From NCBI RefSeq assembly GCF_000813005.1, contig NZ_JSYP01000006.1, forward strand, positions 62,001-126,000: a stretch of 64,000 nucleotides of DNA, given 5' to 3'. Both the position numbers and the translations under genes were made by a program. Source of the stretch: Flavobacterium sp. KMS (GTDB lineage Bacteria; Bacteroidota; Bacteroidia; Flavobacteriales; Flavobacteriaceae). The notes under the pieces were generated by a model. That model was given only the letters and a program-made list of their open reading frames with translations. It made no database searches and had not been told where the DNA came from. Positions 1-9,591 of the stretch are shown one piece after another; the stretch's first letter is position 1; every line of letters begins with the position of its first letter.

Positions 1-1211
1 TTCCTGTTTTAATGTGTATTCCTTTGGGAATAATTGGACTTTTCTTTTTTGATGATATCACGGCTTTTGTATCAAAGAAAAATCCTGTTGTAAAAGAGTT
101 TATCTTACTGATTCCTTTTATCGGAATTTGTATGGCTTATTTCGAGATTTTTTATGCTTGGGCAAGAGTACATATGCATTCCGTTTTTGGTAATTTTATC
201 AAAGAAGTTGGTTTAAGATTATTTTCTACGCTTGCTTTGGTAGGATTATATTTTGATTGGATAACCTTAATTCAATTTGTATATGTGACGGCTGCAATTT
301 ATTTTATAGCTTTTATCGTAACGATGTTTTATGCTTTTAGTATTAAAAAGCCTAAGTTTCAGATTACAATACCTGCAAATGTAAAAAGTGTAATGGAATA
401 TACGTTTTACATAATCCTTTCAGGAAGTGTAGCCAATTTGCTTTTGGATGGAGATAAGCTTATGCTTAATCAGTATATGAAAATTGAGAATATTGCTTAT
501 TATTCGGTAGCAACATATATAGCCTTGGTAATCTCGGTTCCAAGTCGTGCCATGCATCAAATTGTATATCCTATTACTGCAAAGTTAATGCACGATGATA
601 AACACGATGAGTTGAATGATTTGTACAAAAAGACATCTATTAACTTACAGATCGTTGGTGGATTTGTGATGTTGTGTATTTTCGTAAATATTAATCAGTT
701 ATACGAAATCGTTCCTGAGGAATATAGAGGAGGAGTTCCTGTTGTTTTTATGATTGGATTGTCTAAATATTTTGATCTTATTTTAGGGAATAATAATGCT
801 ATTATTTTTAATACAAAATATTACCGAACGGTATTGTTCTTAGGATTAGGTTTAGTTGTTTTAACCTTTGTTTTGAATATAATTTTTATACCGATTTATG
901 GTATTACAGGTTCTGCATTTGCAACGTTGCTATCTATTACAGCATACAGTTTGGCAAAATTACTTTTTGTAGTTAAGAAACTTCATTTGTATCCTTTTAC
1001 TAAACAAAACTTGTATTCATTACTGGTTACAACGGTATTGTTTCTATTGTTTTACTTTTGGGAATTTCCAGTCTATCCGTTAATCGGAATTGCTTTAAAA
1101 TCTGCTATTGTGACGGTTTTTTATGTGTATTTAAACTATAAATTTGCCATCTCTAAAGAGATAAATCAAGTAATAAATAAGTTTATAGGCAAGCTTGGAA
1201 TTAAAATTTAG
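1..1211 (+). CDS. Polysaccharide flippase (MATE/Wzx-like), 5' end outside the window
   Basis: Polytopic inner-membrane protein of the oligosaccharide/polysaccharide flippase type, expected to move lipid-linked glycans across the inner membrane. About 400 residues are visible, with ten or more hydrophobic helices separated by short basic loops, and the stop is at 1209-1211. The frame stays open upstream of the first ATG at 12 to the window edge, and the first visible residues already lie in a membrane segment, so the gene starts outside the window. The long helix-rich C-terminal half fits the lipopolysaccharide biosynthesis/RfbX-like family. The substrate cannot be read from this fragment. The next gene starts about 80 bases downstream and seems to have its own promoter. 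Confidence 0.8.
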   Translation, partial: PVLMCIPLGIIGLFFFDDITAFVSKKNPVVKEFILLIPFIGICMAYFEIFYAWARVHMHSVFGNFIKEVGLRLFSTLALVGLYFDWITLIQFVYVTAAIYFIAFIVTMFYAFSIKKPKFQITIPANVKSVMEYTFYIILSGSVANLLLDGDKLMLNQYMKIENIAYYSVATYIALVISVPSRAMHQIVYPITAKLMHDDKHDELNDLYKKTSINLQIVGGFVMLCIFVNINQLYEIVPEEYRGGVPVVFMIGLSKYFDLILGNNNAIIFNTKYYRTVLFLGLGLVVLTFVLNIIFIPIYGITGSAFATLLSITAYSLAKLLFVVKKLHLYPFTKQNLYSLLVTTVLFLLFYFWEFPVYPLIGIALKSAIVTVFYVYLNYKFAISKEINQVINKFIGKLGIKI

Positions 1212-1253
1212 TAAGAAATAAGGTCACGAACTAAAAGTGATGCATTTTGTTTT

Positions 1254-1261
1254 TATATTTG
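1254..1261 (+). promoter_or_regulatory. Putative -7 promoter element of the MscS-type gene
   Basis: TATATTTG matches the Bacteroidota -7 consensus TAnnTTTG and lies 33 bases before the ATG at 1295. No clear TTG sits at the right spacing upstream, so this is only half a promoter match. Confidence 0.45.
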
Positions 1262-1294
1262 TTATAGCCGCTTGTGGTTTTATTACATACAAAT

Positions 1295-2971
1295 ATGAAA
1301 AAGAGAGTAATTGTTTTTCTGTTTATTTCGTTGCTATTAGTTTCACAAGTTAGTTTTGCTCAAAAGGCAAAAAAACAACCTGAAAAAGAAATCGTTCAAA
1401 GTAATACTGTCGATACGATTGCTAAAAATAATTTAAAAGGATATCCCGTAACGCCTTTTAAAGACACCCTTTTTTATGTTTATAATAAAGTAGGTTCATT
1501 TTCTGCCGAGAATAGAGCCAAAGCTATTTCGGACAAAATAAAAAAGATTTATGAAGATGCTTTTTTTGTAAGCGATTCTCTAAAAATTATTCCTTCGGAT
1601 ATAAGTTTGGATATTGTTTACGAAAGTGATTTTGTTATAATGTCGATTCTTGAAGCGGATGCGAAATCAGAGAATATGCCTGCTGCCAATGTTGCCAAGC
1701 GTAATTTTACGGCAATAAAAAGAGCTATTCTTTTCCAGAATGAAAACTATTCTTTATTACCAAAAAGACTTGGATTTACGGCTCTGCTAATATTAATTCT
1801 TGGTCTTGTATTGTTTTTTGTAGGCAAACTTTTTAATAAAGGAAGTCTTTATGTATCCAGAAATAAAAAAAAGTATTTTACAGGATATAAATACAATGAG
1901 ATAACTATTCTTAGTCCGCAAAAGCAACACTTTTTGGCATTACGATTAATAGGAGCTATAAAGGTTTTCGTTTTGTTATTAATTGTGTATTTATCTTTAC
2001 CAATACTCTTTAGTATTTTTCCTGCTACCGAAGGTTATACAACAACTTTATTACGATGGATTCTTACGCCTGCAAAATTGGCTGTAATGGGTTTTCTGGC
2101 ATTTCTTCCTAATTTGTTTACAATACTTGTAATTGCATTTATTTTTAGATACACCTTAAAAGGGATTAAGTTTTTTGTAGATGAGATTAGTAAAGGGAAC
2201 ATAAAAATAGATGGTTTTTATAGTGATTGGGCAAAACCAACCTTTAATATCATCCGCTTTTTAATGTATGCTTTTATGTTGGTTATTATTTTTCCGTACT
2301 TACCAGGTTCAGATTCACCTATATTTAAAGGAGTTTCAGTTTTTGTGGGAATCTTATTTTCATTAGGATCGTCTAATGCAATTGCTAATATGGTTGCAGG
2401 ACTTGTAATAACCTATATGCGCCCTTTTAAAATAGGAGATTTTATAAAAATAGGAGATGTAAGCGGAGAAGTAATTGAAAAAACGGCTTTGGTTACGCGT
2501 GTAAGAACACCAAAATTTGAGGATATTACAATACCAAATTCAACTGTTTTATCGAGTACATCGACTAATTATTCGGCAAATACAAAAGAAGATGCAAGAG
2601 GATTGGTTATGCATTCTACAGTTACAATTGGATACGATGTGCCTTGGAGAGATGTTCATAAAGCATTAATTAATGCAGCTACAAAAACAGATTTTATAGA
2701 AACTACTCCGGCTCCGTTTGTTTTGCAAACAAGTTTGGATGATTTTTATGTTGCCTATGAAATTAATGCTTATACCAAAGAACCTCAGAAACAACCTCAA
2801 ATTTATTCATCCTTACATCAAAATATTCAGGATAGTTTTAACGAAGCTGGTATCGAAATTATGTCGCCACATTATAAAGCGCTGCGTGATGGAAATAAAA
2901 CGACAATACCCGAAGACTATTTAGGTAATAATTACGAAACTCCTACGTTTAATATAAATGGTAAGTTATAA
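1295..2971 (+). CDS. MscS-family mechanosensitive channel with signal peptide
   Basis: Inner-membrane channel of the MscS family, expected to open under membrane tension and release solutes on osmotic downshock. The ATG at 1295 is preferred over the in-frame GTG at 1274 because it begins a good signal peptide (MKKRVIVFLF, ending near VSFAQ). A periplasmic region of about 130 residues follows, then helices near residues 159-180, 218-242, 262-285 and 316-338. The MscS pore helix starts near residue 346 (FSLGSSNAIANMVAG) and leads into the beta-domain (RPFKIGDFIKIGDVSG, then EDITIPNSTVLSS). At 558 residues it is longer than E. coli MscS because of the extra N-terminal part. The specific physiological role is inferred from the family. 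Confidence 0.88.
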   Translation: MKKRVIVFLFISLLLVSQVSFAQKAKKQPEKEIVQSNTVDTIAKNNLKGYPVTPFKDTLFYVYNKVGSFSAENRAKAISDKIKKIYEDAFFVSDSLKIIPSDISLDIVYESDFVIMSILEADAKSENMPAANVAKRNFTAIKRAILFQNENYSLLPKRLGFTALLILILGLVLFFVGKLFNKGSLYVSRNKKKYFTGYKYNEITILSPQKQHFLALRLIGAIKVFVLLLIVYLSLPILFSIFPATEGYTTTLLRWILTPAKLAVMGFLAFLPNLFTILVIAFIFRYTLKGIKFFVDEISKGNIKIDGFYSDWAKPTFNIIRFLMYAFMLVIIFPYLPGSDSPIFKGVSVFVGILFSLGSSNAIANMVAGLVITYMRPFKIGDFIKIGDVSGEVIEKTALVTRVRTPKFEDITIPNSTVLSSTSTNYSANTKEDARGLVMHSTVTIGYDVPWRDVHKALINAATKTDFIETTPAPFVLQTSLDDFYVAYEINAYTKEPQKQPQIYSSLHQNIQDSFNEAGIEIMSPHYKALRDGNKTTIPEDYLGNNYETPTFNINGKL

Positions 2972-3210
2972 TTTGTTTAAAAGGAATTAGATAGCTAAAA
3001 AAAAGTGAATTGCCTTATGCGCAATGAAACTTTTAATAAGGGACTCTATCTTGTGGAATTAATATTTTTTAGTGTTTTATGATGAAAAATTAATTGTAAT
3101 ATCACTAAAAGTGGGTATTGTGTAGTTTCTGATTGTGAGCTAATTTTGCTTTCTAAATTCCCCAAATAAATTATTAAAGTAAATAGCTAAAATAATTTTA
3201 ATTAACGATT

Positions 3211-3510
3211 ATGAAAAGCCCACAGTTTACACAAGAAGAAAGTCTACAAGTATTTTCGAATATAATTTCAAATAAAATACATAACGGTTTTATCTTAGAA
3301 GAAAGAAACGATGAAATGCTTTTTGCGGTTTTATCAAAAGGGGAGAGAGTAGTTGATCATAGTTTTAATTTCCTGATTTGTTGCTTAACATTCGGATTAT
3401 GGTCTATTGCATGGTTATATTTAACCATAGAATCATCTAAAAACAAAAAGATATTAGTTGCCATCGATGAAGATGGAATTCCTTTTGAAGATAAATGTTA
3501 CTACGAATAA
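3211..3510 (+). CDS. Small membrane protein of unknown function, 99 aa
   Basis: I do not recognise a named family. The first 50 residues are soluble and charged; one or two hydrophobic segments follow (NFLICCLTFGLWSIAWLYLTI), then a short acidic C-terminus ending DEDGIPFEDKCYYE. It stands alone and its stop is only 7 bases from the 3' end of the convergent uvrA. The hydrophobic centre between polar ends and an ATG in AT-rich DNA support a real gene. The 239 bases before it hold no other gene I can support. Confidence 0.6.
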   Translation: MKSPQFTQEESLQVFSNIISNKIHNGFILEERNDEMLFAVLSKGERVVDHSFNFLICCLTFGLWSIAWLYLTIESSKNKKILVAIDEDGIPFEDKCYYE

Positions 3511-3517
3511 TTTAAGA

Positions 3518-6310
3518 TTACAGTTTGTCTTTTAGATAAATACCTGTTACAGATTTTTTTACTTTAACGATTTCTTCCGGAGTTCCTTCGGCCAATAGTT
3601 CTCCACCATTTTCTCCACCTTCTGGACCTAAATCTATTATCCAGTCGGCACATTTTATAAGGTCAAGATTGTGTTCAATAACAATTATAGAATGACCTTT
3701 GTCTATCAATGCATCAAATGAAGCCAATAATTTCTTGATATCATGAAAATGAAGTCCAGTTGTAGGTTCATCAAAAACAAATAAAGCTTTATCTTTTGTC
3801 GCTCCTTTTACCAAGAACGAGGCTAGTTTTATACGTTGTGCTTCACCACCAGAAAGAGTCGAAGACGATTGTCCTAATTGTACATATCCTAAACCAACAT
3901 CTTGTAGAGGTTGCAATTTTTGAGTAATCTTAGTTTGGCTGTTTTTAGAAAAGAAACTAATAGCATCATCAATTGTCATGGTTAAGATGTCATTGATGTT
4001 TTTGTCATCAAAAGTAATTTCTAATACTTCTTTCTTGAAGCGTTTTCCGCCGCAAGTTTCGCATGGTAACTGTACATCTGCCATAAAAACCATCTCGACG
4101 TTAATAGAGCCTTCACCTTTACAAGTTTCGCATCTTCCACCATCTACGTTAAAAGAAAAATGTTTGGCTTGGTAACCTCTTATTTTTGAAAGTTTTTCTT
4201 TGGCATATAATTCTCGAATATCATCGTAAGCCTTAATGTAGGTTACAGGATTAGAACGCGAACTTCTTCCGATAGGATTTTGATCGACATATTCGATATG
4301 TTTTATTTGCGAGAAAGAACCTTTTATTTCGGTAAATTGACCTGCTTTTTCGGCTGCATTATCTAGTTTTTTCTGAATTGCAGGGAACAAAATCTTTTTA
4401 ACAAGCGTACTTTTTCCGCTACCAGAAACTCCCGTAATTACAGTTAAAACATCTAATGGGAAAGTAACATCTATATTCTTAAGGTTGTTTTCGCGAGCAC
4501 CAATAACCTGTACGAAATTTTTAGATTTACGGCGTTGTTTAGGAACAGTAATTTCTAAATCGCCATTTAAATATTTAGCCGTTAGAGAAGTTGATTTTAA
4601 TATTTCGTCATACGTTCCCTGAGCCACTAATTCTCCTCCAAAAGTTCCTGCTTCAGGACCAATATCGATGATCATATCGGCAGCTTTCATGATGTCTTCA
4701 TCATGTTCTACAACAATTACCGTATTACCTAAATCACGAAGAGAAAGTAATACTTTTATCAATCGTTCAGAATCCTTAGGGTGCAAACCAATACTAGGCT
4801 CATCTAGAATATACATAGATCCAACCAAACTACTTCCTAGCGAAGTTGCCAGATTGATACGCTGAGATTCTCCACCAGAAAGAGTCGAGGAATTTCGGTT
4901 TAAAGTAAGATAAGATAATCCGACTTCCGTTAAAAAGGATAATCTATTATTAATTTCGACCAATAAACGTTTTGCAATTTGTTTTTCGTAAACGTTAAGA
5001 TCTATTTCGTTGAAAAAAGTAACTAAATGCTGAATTGGTAAATCGACTAAATCTGAAACCGTTTTGCCATTTATTTTTACATAAGAAGCTTCTATTCGTA
5101 AACGTTTTCCTTTACAAACATGGCATTTTGTTTTTCCGCGGTAACGCGAAAGCATTACTCTGTTTTGAATTTTATAATTTTTCTCTTCTAGTTCTTTGAA
5201 GAAATCATTTAAACCTTCAAAATATTGATTTCCTTTCCAGATTAACTCTTTTTGTTCCTCGCTTAATTGAAAGTAAGGTTTGTGTATAGGGAAATCGAAT
5301 TTATGAGAATTATTTACCAACTGATCACGAAACCAACTCATGCTTTCGCCACGCCATGGGAAAATAGCATTCTCGTAAATAGATAAAGAAGTATTAGGAA
5401 CGACTAAATCGGCATCGATACCAATAATATTTCCATATCCTTCGCAAGCAGGGCAAGCCCCGTATGGATTATTGAAACTGAATAAATGCGGATTTGGTTC
5501 TAAGAATGTGATTCCGTCTAACTCAAAATTATTAGAATAGCTGAATCTTTTATTGGTGTTTAATTCCTGTAAAAAACAAATTCCTTTTCCTTCAAAAAAT
5601 GCAGTTTGAACAGCATCCGAAAGACGGTTGAAAAACTCTTCTTCGTCTTTTACAACGATTCTATCAATAATCAATAATATATCCTGATCCTTTTTCGCGT
5701 CAAGCGAAGAAGCAAATTCATCAAGACGAACCATTTCGTTATCGATTAATATACGAGCAAAACCTTGTTGTAATAAAACATTAAGTTTTTCTTCTAGTTT
5801 TCTTCCTTTTTCAAGATGAATAGGAGCTAGAAGTAACCATTTGCTATCTAAATCGAAGCTTTTTACTTCGGTAACAACATCGGTAACTGTATTTTTTTTG
5901 ACTTCTTGACCAGAAATAGGAGAGTATGTACGACCAATTCTTGCAAAAAGTAACTTTACATAATCGTAAATCTCTGTAGATGTTCCTACAGTCGAGCGCG
6001 CATTGGTAGTATTTACTTTTTGCTCAATAGCAATTGCAGGAGCAATTCCTTTTATGTATTCGACTTTTGGTTTATCTAATCGACCTAAAAACTGACGTGC
6101 ATACGATGACAAACTCTCGACATAACGACGTTGTCCTTCAGCATACAAAGTATCAAAAGCCAAACTTGATTTTCCAGAACCCGAAAGTCCCGTGATAACA
6201 ACAAGTTTGTTTCTTGGAATGGCAACATCTACATTTTTTAAATTATGTACCTGAGCACCTTTAATGATGATATTTTTCTTTGGGTCGAGTGTAGAAAGGT
6301 CAATTTGCAT
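3518..6310 (-). CDS. uvrA: Excinuclease ABC subunit A
   Basis: UvrA, the damage-recognition ATPase of nucleotide excision repair, which loads UvrB on distorted DNA. About 930 residues with two ABC ATPase modules: Walker A GLSGSGKS at residues 41-48 and GVSGSGKS near 625, and two LSGGE signatures ([13 protein letters not shown] and [13 protein letters not shown]). The zinc-module cysteine pairs are present (CPACEG with CHVCKG in the first half, CETCKG with CETCGG in the second), as is the UvrB-interaction region. The start at 6310 ([10 protein letters not shown]) is preferred over 6331, which would add seven residues not expected in the family. It is monocistronic and convergent with the small gene ending at 3510. 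Confidence 0.97.
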   Translation of the reverse strand: MQIDLSTLDPKKNIIIKGAQVHNLKNVDVAIPRNKLVVITGLSGSGKSSLAFDTLYAEGQRRYVESLSSYARQFLGRLDKPKVEYIKGIAPAIAIEQKVNTTNARSTVGTSTEIYDYVKLLFARIGRTYSPISGQEVKKNTVTDVVTEVKSFDLDSKWLLLAPIHLEKGRKLEEKLNVLLQQGFARILIDNEMVRLDEFASSLDAKKDQDILLIIDRIVVKDEEEFFNRLSDAVQTAFFEGKGICFLQELNTNKRFSYSNNFELDGITFLEPNPHLFSFNNPYGACPACEGYGNIIGIDADLVVPNTSLSIYENAIFPWRGESMSWFRDQLVNNSHKFDFPIHKPYFQLSEEQKELIWKGNQYFEGLNDFFKELEEKNYKIQNRVMLSRYRGKTKCHVCKGKRLRIEASYVKINGKTVSDLVDLPIQHLVTFFNEIDLNVYEKQIAKRLLVEINNRLSFLTEVGLSYLTLNRNSSTLSGGESQRINLATSLGSSLVGSMYILDEPSIGLHPKDSERLIKVLLSLRDLGNTVIVVEHDEDIMKAADMIIDIGPEAGTFGGELVAQGTYDEILKSTSLTAKYLNGDLEITVPKQRRKSKNFVQVIGARENNLKNIDVTFPLDVLTVITGVSGSGKSTLVKKILFPAIQKKLDNAAEKAGQFTEIKGSFSQIKHIEYVDQNPIGRSSRSNPVTYIKAYDDIRELYAKEKLSKIRGYQAKHFSFNVDGGRCETCKGEGSINVEMVFMADVQLPCETCGGKRFKKEVLEITFDDKNINDILTMTIDDAISFFSKNSQTKITQKLQPLQDVGLGYVQLGQSSSTLSGGEAQRIKLASFLVKGATKDKALFVFDEPTTGLHFHDIKKLLASFDALIDKGHSIIVIEHNLDLIKCADWIIDLGPEGGENGGELLAEGTPEEIVKVKKSVTGIYLKDKL

Positions 6311-6537
6311 ACAAAAAATCAATTTCCACAAAAGTAATCAATTTTCATTTGAGTTATGTTAAGGATAGGGACTCAATTTGTTTAAAATAATGTGATAATT
6401 ATTGTTTTAGAGTTTAAATAAGTGCAATAAAATACTATTTGTATTTTTATTTCATTTTTTGCCAAAATAGTGTTTTATCAGTTAATAATGATTTATTTTA
6501 GTGCAGTTTTAATACTAAATTAATACCACAGATACCA

Positions 6538-9339
6538 TTGAAATCGAAATTTTACCTTTTGTTCGTTTTTTTATATTGTAGTGTTTATTCTCAGGAATTA
6601 CCGCCTATAATTAAGTATCCTCCCAGCGTTTACGGAGCAGGTAATCAGAGTTGGATGATTTCGCAAGATCAAAAACATTCTTTATTTTTTGCTAATAATG
6701 AAGGTCTTTTAGAATTTAATGGAACCAATTGGGAGTTATATCCATCTCCTAACGAAACGATTATTCGATCTGTAAAAGTTATCGATGATAAAGTTTATAC
6801 TGGTTTTTATATGAATTTTGGTTTTTGGACAAGACAACCAAATGGAAAATTAAAATATACTTCGCTTAGTGATTCTATAAAAAATAAAATTCTTGACGAC
6901 GAACAGTTTTGGAATATCTTAAAATACGATCAATGGATTCTGTTTCAATCCTTAAACAGAATTTATATTTATGATACTAAAACTAAAAAGTTTCAGATAA
7001 TAGCGCCCAAAAATGGTGTTGTTAAGTCATTTAGAACGAATACTTCGATTTACTTTCAGACAATGAAAGAAGGCCTTTTTGAAATAGAAAGTGGCAAAAA
7101 AGTCTTGATTTCGGATAATCCAATTTTAAAAAATAATACCATAGTAAATATTTTCTCTGTTGATGAAGGTTTGCTAATTCAGACGCAATTAAGCGGATTT
7201 TATAAGCTAATCGGGGATAGTTTAACCAAAGTTCATACAGAGATAGATAATGAATTAGAAGCTAGTTTTGTTTATAGTAGTCAGCTGCTTTCGGATGGTA
7301 GTTTTGCACTTGGAACGGTATCTGATGGGATTTTTATAATCTCGAAAGAAGGCAAGCTCAAGTATCATATTTCTCAAAATAAAGGACTGAGTAATAATAC
7401 CGCTTTGTCATTGTTTGAGGATGATGATAAAAATCTTTGGGTAGGATTAGATAACGGTATAAACTGTATTAATCTTCAGTCGCCCATTCATAGTTTTACC
7501 GATGATACTGGGATTCTGGGAACGGTTTATGCCTCGGCAACCCACAACGGAATTTTATATATAGGAACAAATCAAGGGTTATTTTATAAAAAGTACCAAA
7601 GCACCGAAGAGTTTAAGTTTATAAGCGGAACCAAAGGTCAGGTTTGGTCTTTGTTTACCTATGACGGAACTTTATTTTGTGGACACGATTCGGGAACATT
7701 TGTTATAGAGAATAATATTGCTAAAAAGATATTCTCGGCGTCTGGAACTTGGAAATTTGAAACAATCGCGAGTCATAGTAATTTATTGATGCAAGGTAAT
7801 TATTATGGTATTTCGATTCTGGAAAAGCTTAATAATCAGTGGGGATTTAGAAATAAAATAATAGGATTTGATTATTCGTCACGCTATTTTGAAATTACTA
7901 AGAATCTGGAGATATATGTAAGTCATGAGTACAAAGGTATTTTTAGGTTACAACTAGATAATGAACTAACAAAAGTTAAAACATTTTTTGCGTATGCATC
8001 GCCCAAGAAAGGGAAAAATGCGAGTTTAATTAAGTTTAATAATTCTATTTATTATGCTTACAAAGGAGGGATTTTTAAGCTTAATAATGCAACAAAACAG
8101 TTTGAGAAAGACAAACTGCTAAGTTCTGTTTTTGAGAAAGACGAATATACTTCGGGGAAATTAATTGTAGATAATTCGAATAGAATATGGTTGTTTTCTA
8201 AAAACTACATTCATTATTTTTCGGCAAGTAAACTAGGAAGTGAGCTTAAGCAAAATGTTATTCCGATTCCTGCATCGTTAACCAACTCCATGTTAGGATT
8301 TGAGAATATTACACAGTTATCCAAATCAGATTACCTCATCGGTACAACAGATGGTTATTATACGTTGAATATTGATGATTTGAGTTTTAAAAATTATGTA
8401 GTTTCTATTGCTGCCATTACTACAAATAAACTTAATGAACGAATTGCCAATGAATCTATTCTTGAAGAAGGAAGTTTTAAATCTGACGAGAATAATATAA
8501 CTTTTAATTATACGGTTCCTGAATACAATAAATACATTAACTCAGAATACCAATATTTACTAGAAGGTTTTCAGGATGATTGGAGCGAATGGAGTGTAAA
8601 ACCAGCGGTGAATTTTAAAAACCTTCCGCCAGGAAATTATACATTTAAGGTAAGGGCAAAATTTGCCAATAAAGTATTAGAAAATACAGCAACATATTCG
8701 TTTACGATATTAAAACCCTGGTATCTTACCAATGTAGCTTATTTTATTTATTTGTTATTAGCATTAATCGTAGCTTATTTTATAAATAAAGCCTACAGGA
8801 ATTATTACCATAAACAGAAAGAAAAACTAATAGAAGAAAACAACTTGTTATTAGAGATTAAAGAGCTTGAAAATGAGCAACAATTAATGAAGTTGCGAAA
8901 CGAGCAATTAACTCAGGATGTAGATAGTAAAAACAGAGAATTGGCAGTTTCTACAATGAGTTTAAATAGCAAAAACGAATTGCTGGCTTTTATAAAAGAA
9001 GATCTAAAGAAAACATCGGAAGACGGGGATAAAAATATAAAATCGGTAATTACGACCATCAATAAAAATATCACCGAAGATGATTCCTGGAACGTGTTTA
9101 AAGAAGCATTTGACAATGCTGATAAAGATTTCCTGAAAAGGATAAAACAACTTCACCCTTTATTAACTCCAAATGATTTACGACTTTGTGCATACCTGAG
9201 ATTGAATCTGTCGTCAAAAGAAATTGCTCCATTACTAAATATCTCGGTAAGAAGCGTGGAGATAAAACGTTACCGTTTGCGTAAAAAAATGGATTTGCAG
9301 CATGAACAAGGCTTAGTCGAGTATATTCTTGCTGTATAG
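6538..9339 (+). CDS. One-component membrane-spanning regulator: propeller, Y_Y_Y domain, LuxR-type HTH
   Basis: Probable sensor-regulator of the adjacent glucan locus. The 933 residues have a signal peptide (MKSKFYLLFVFLYCSVYS), a long periplasmic beta-propeller with Reg_prop-like repeats such as LWVGLDNGINCI, a Y_Y_Y-type domain before the membrane (YQYLLEGFQDDWSEWS), one transmembrane helix near residues 730-752, a coiled coil of about 80 residues and a LuxR-type helix-turn-helix near 876-921 (NLSSKEIAPLLNISVRSVEI). There is no histidine kinase, receiver or AraC domain, so it differs from hybrid two-component regulators: ligand binding outside would pass directly to a membrane-tethered DNA-binding domain. 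The start is TTG, the only one placed to give the signal peptide. It lies 252 bases upstream of susC, separated by its own terminator. Confidence 0.88.
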   Translation: MKSKFYLLFVFLYCSVYSQELPPIIKYPPSVYGAGNQSWMISQDQKHSLFFANNEGLLEFNGTNWELYPSPNETIIRSVKVIDDKVYTGFYMNFGFWTRQPNGKLKYTSLSDSIKNKILDDEQFWNILKYDQWILFQSLNRIYIYDTKTKKFQIIAPKNGVVKSFRTNTSIYFQTMKEGLFEIESGKKVLISDNPILKNNTIVNIFSVDEGLLIQTQLSGFYKLIGDSLTKVHTEIDNELEASFVYSSQLLSDGSFALGTVSDGIFIISKEGKLKYHISQNKGLSNNTALSLFEDDDKNLWVGLDNGINCINLQSPIHSFTDDTGILGTVYASATHNGILYIGTNQGLFYKKYQSTEEFKFISGTKGQVWSLFTYDGTLFCGHDSGTFVIENNIAKKIFSASGTWKFETIASHSNLLMQGNYYGISILEKLNNQWGFRNKIIGFDYSSRYFEITKNLEIYVSHEYKGIFRLQLDNELTKVKTFFAYASPKKGKNASLIKFNNSIYYAYKGGIFKLNNATKQFEKDKLLSSVFEKDEYTSGKLIVDNSNRIWLFSKNYIHYFSASKLGSELKQNVIPIPASLTNSMLGFENITQLSKSDYLIGTTDGYYTLNIDDLSFKNYVVSIAAITTNKLNERIANESILEEGSFKSDENNITFNYTVPEYNKYINSEYQYLLEGFQDDWSEWSVKPAVNFKNLPPGNYTFKVRAKFANKVLENTATYSFTILKPWYLTNVAYFIYLLLALIVAYFINKAYRNYYHKQKEKLIEENNLLLEIKELENEQQLMKLRNEQLTQDVDSKNRELAVSTMSLNSKNELLAFIKEDLKKTSEDGDKNIKSVITTINKNITEDDSWNVFKEAFDNADKDFLKRIKQLHPLLTPNDLRLCAYLRLNLSSKEIAPLLNISVRSVEIKRYRLRKKMDLQHEQGLVEYILAV

Positions 9340-9374
9340 GAAGCTACTAAACAGAAAATTTCACCTATACATCA

Positions 9375-9407
9375 CCACAACATTAACGTTATTGTTGTGG
9401 TTTTTTT
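9375..9407 (+). terminator. Rho-independent terminator after the regulator gene
   Basis: CCACAAC at 9375-9381 pairs with GTTGTGG at 9394-9400 and is followed by seven T. It separates the regulator transcript from the SusCD operon. Confidence 0.8.
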
Positions 9408-9591
9408 ATGATTTACATTAATATTTTAACATAATTTAACATTGCTGATTTACTATTAATACTGGTAATTTTTTATGTTATATTAAAAATAAATAGTCTT
9501 TTTTGTGATTGTATGTTTTTTGTAAAGGTTGTTTTTGAATTATTATCAGTGAATCCGAATAAATTTATCTTTCAATAAAAACTAACTAATT

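Noticed and set aside
2718..2924. Plus-strand frame of 68 codons inside the MscS gene
   Set aside because: It is out of frame with the conserved C-terminal domain, which continues through it.
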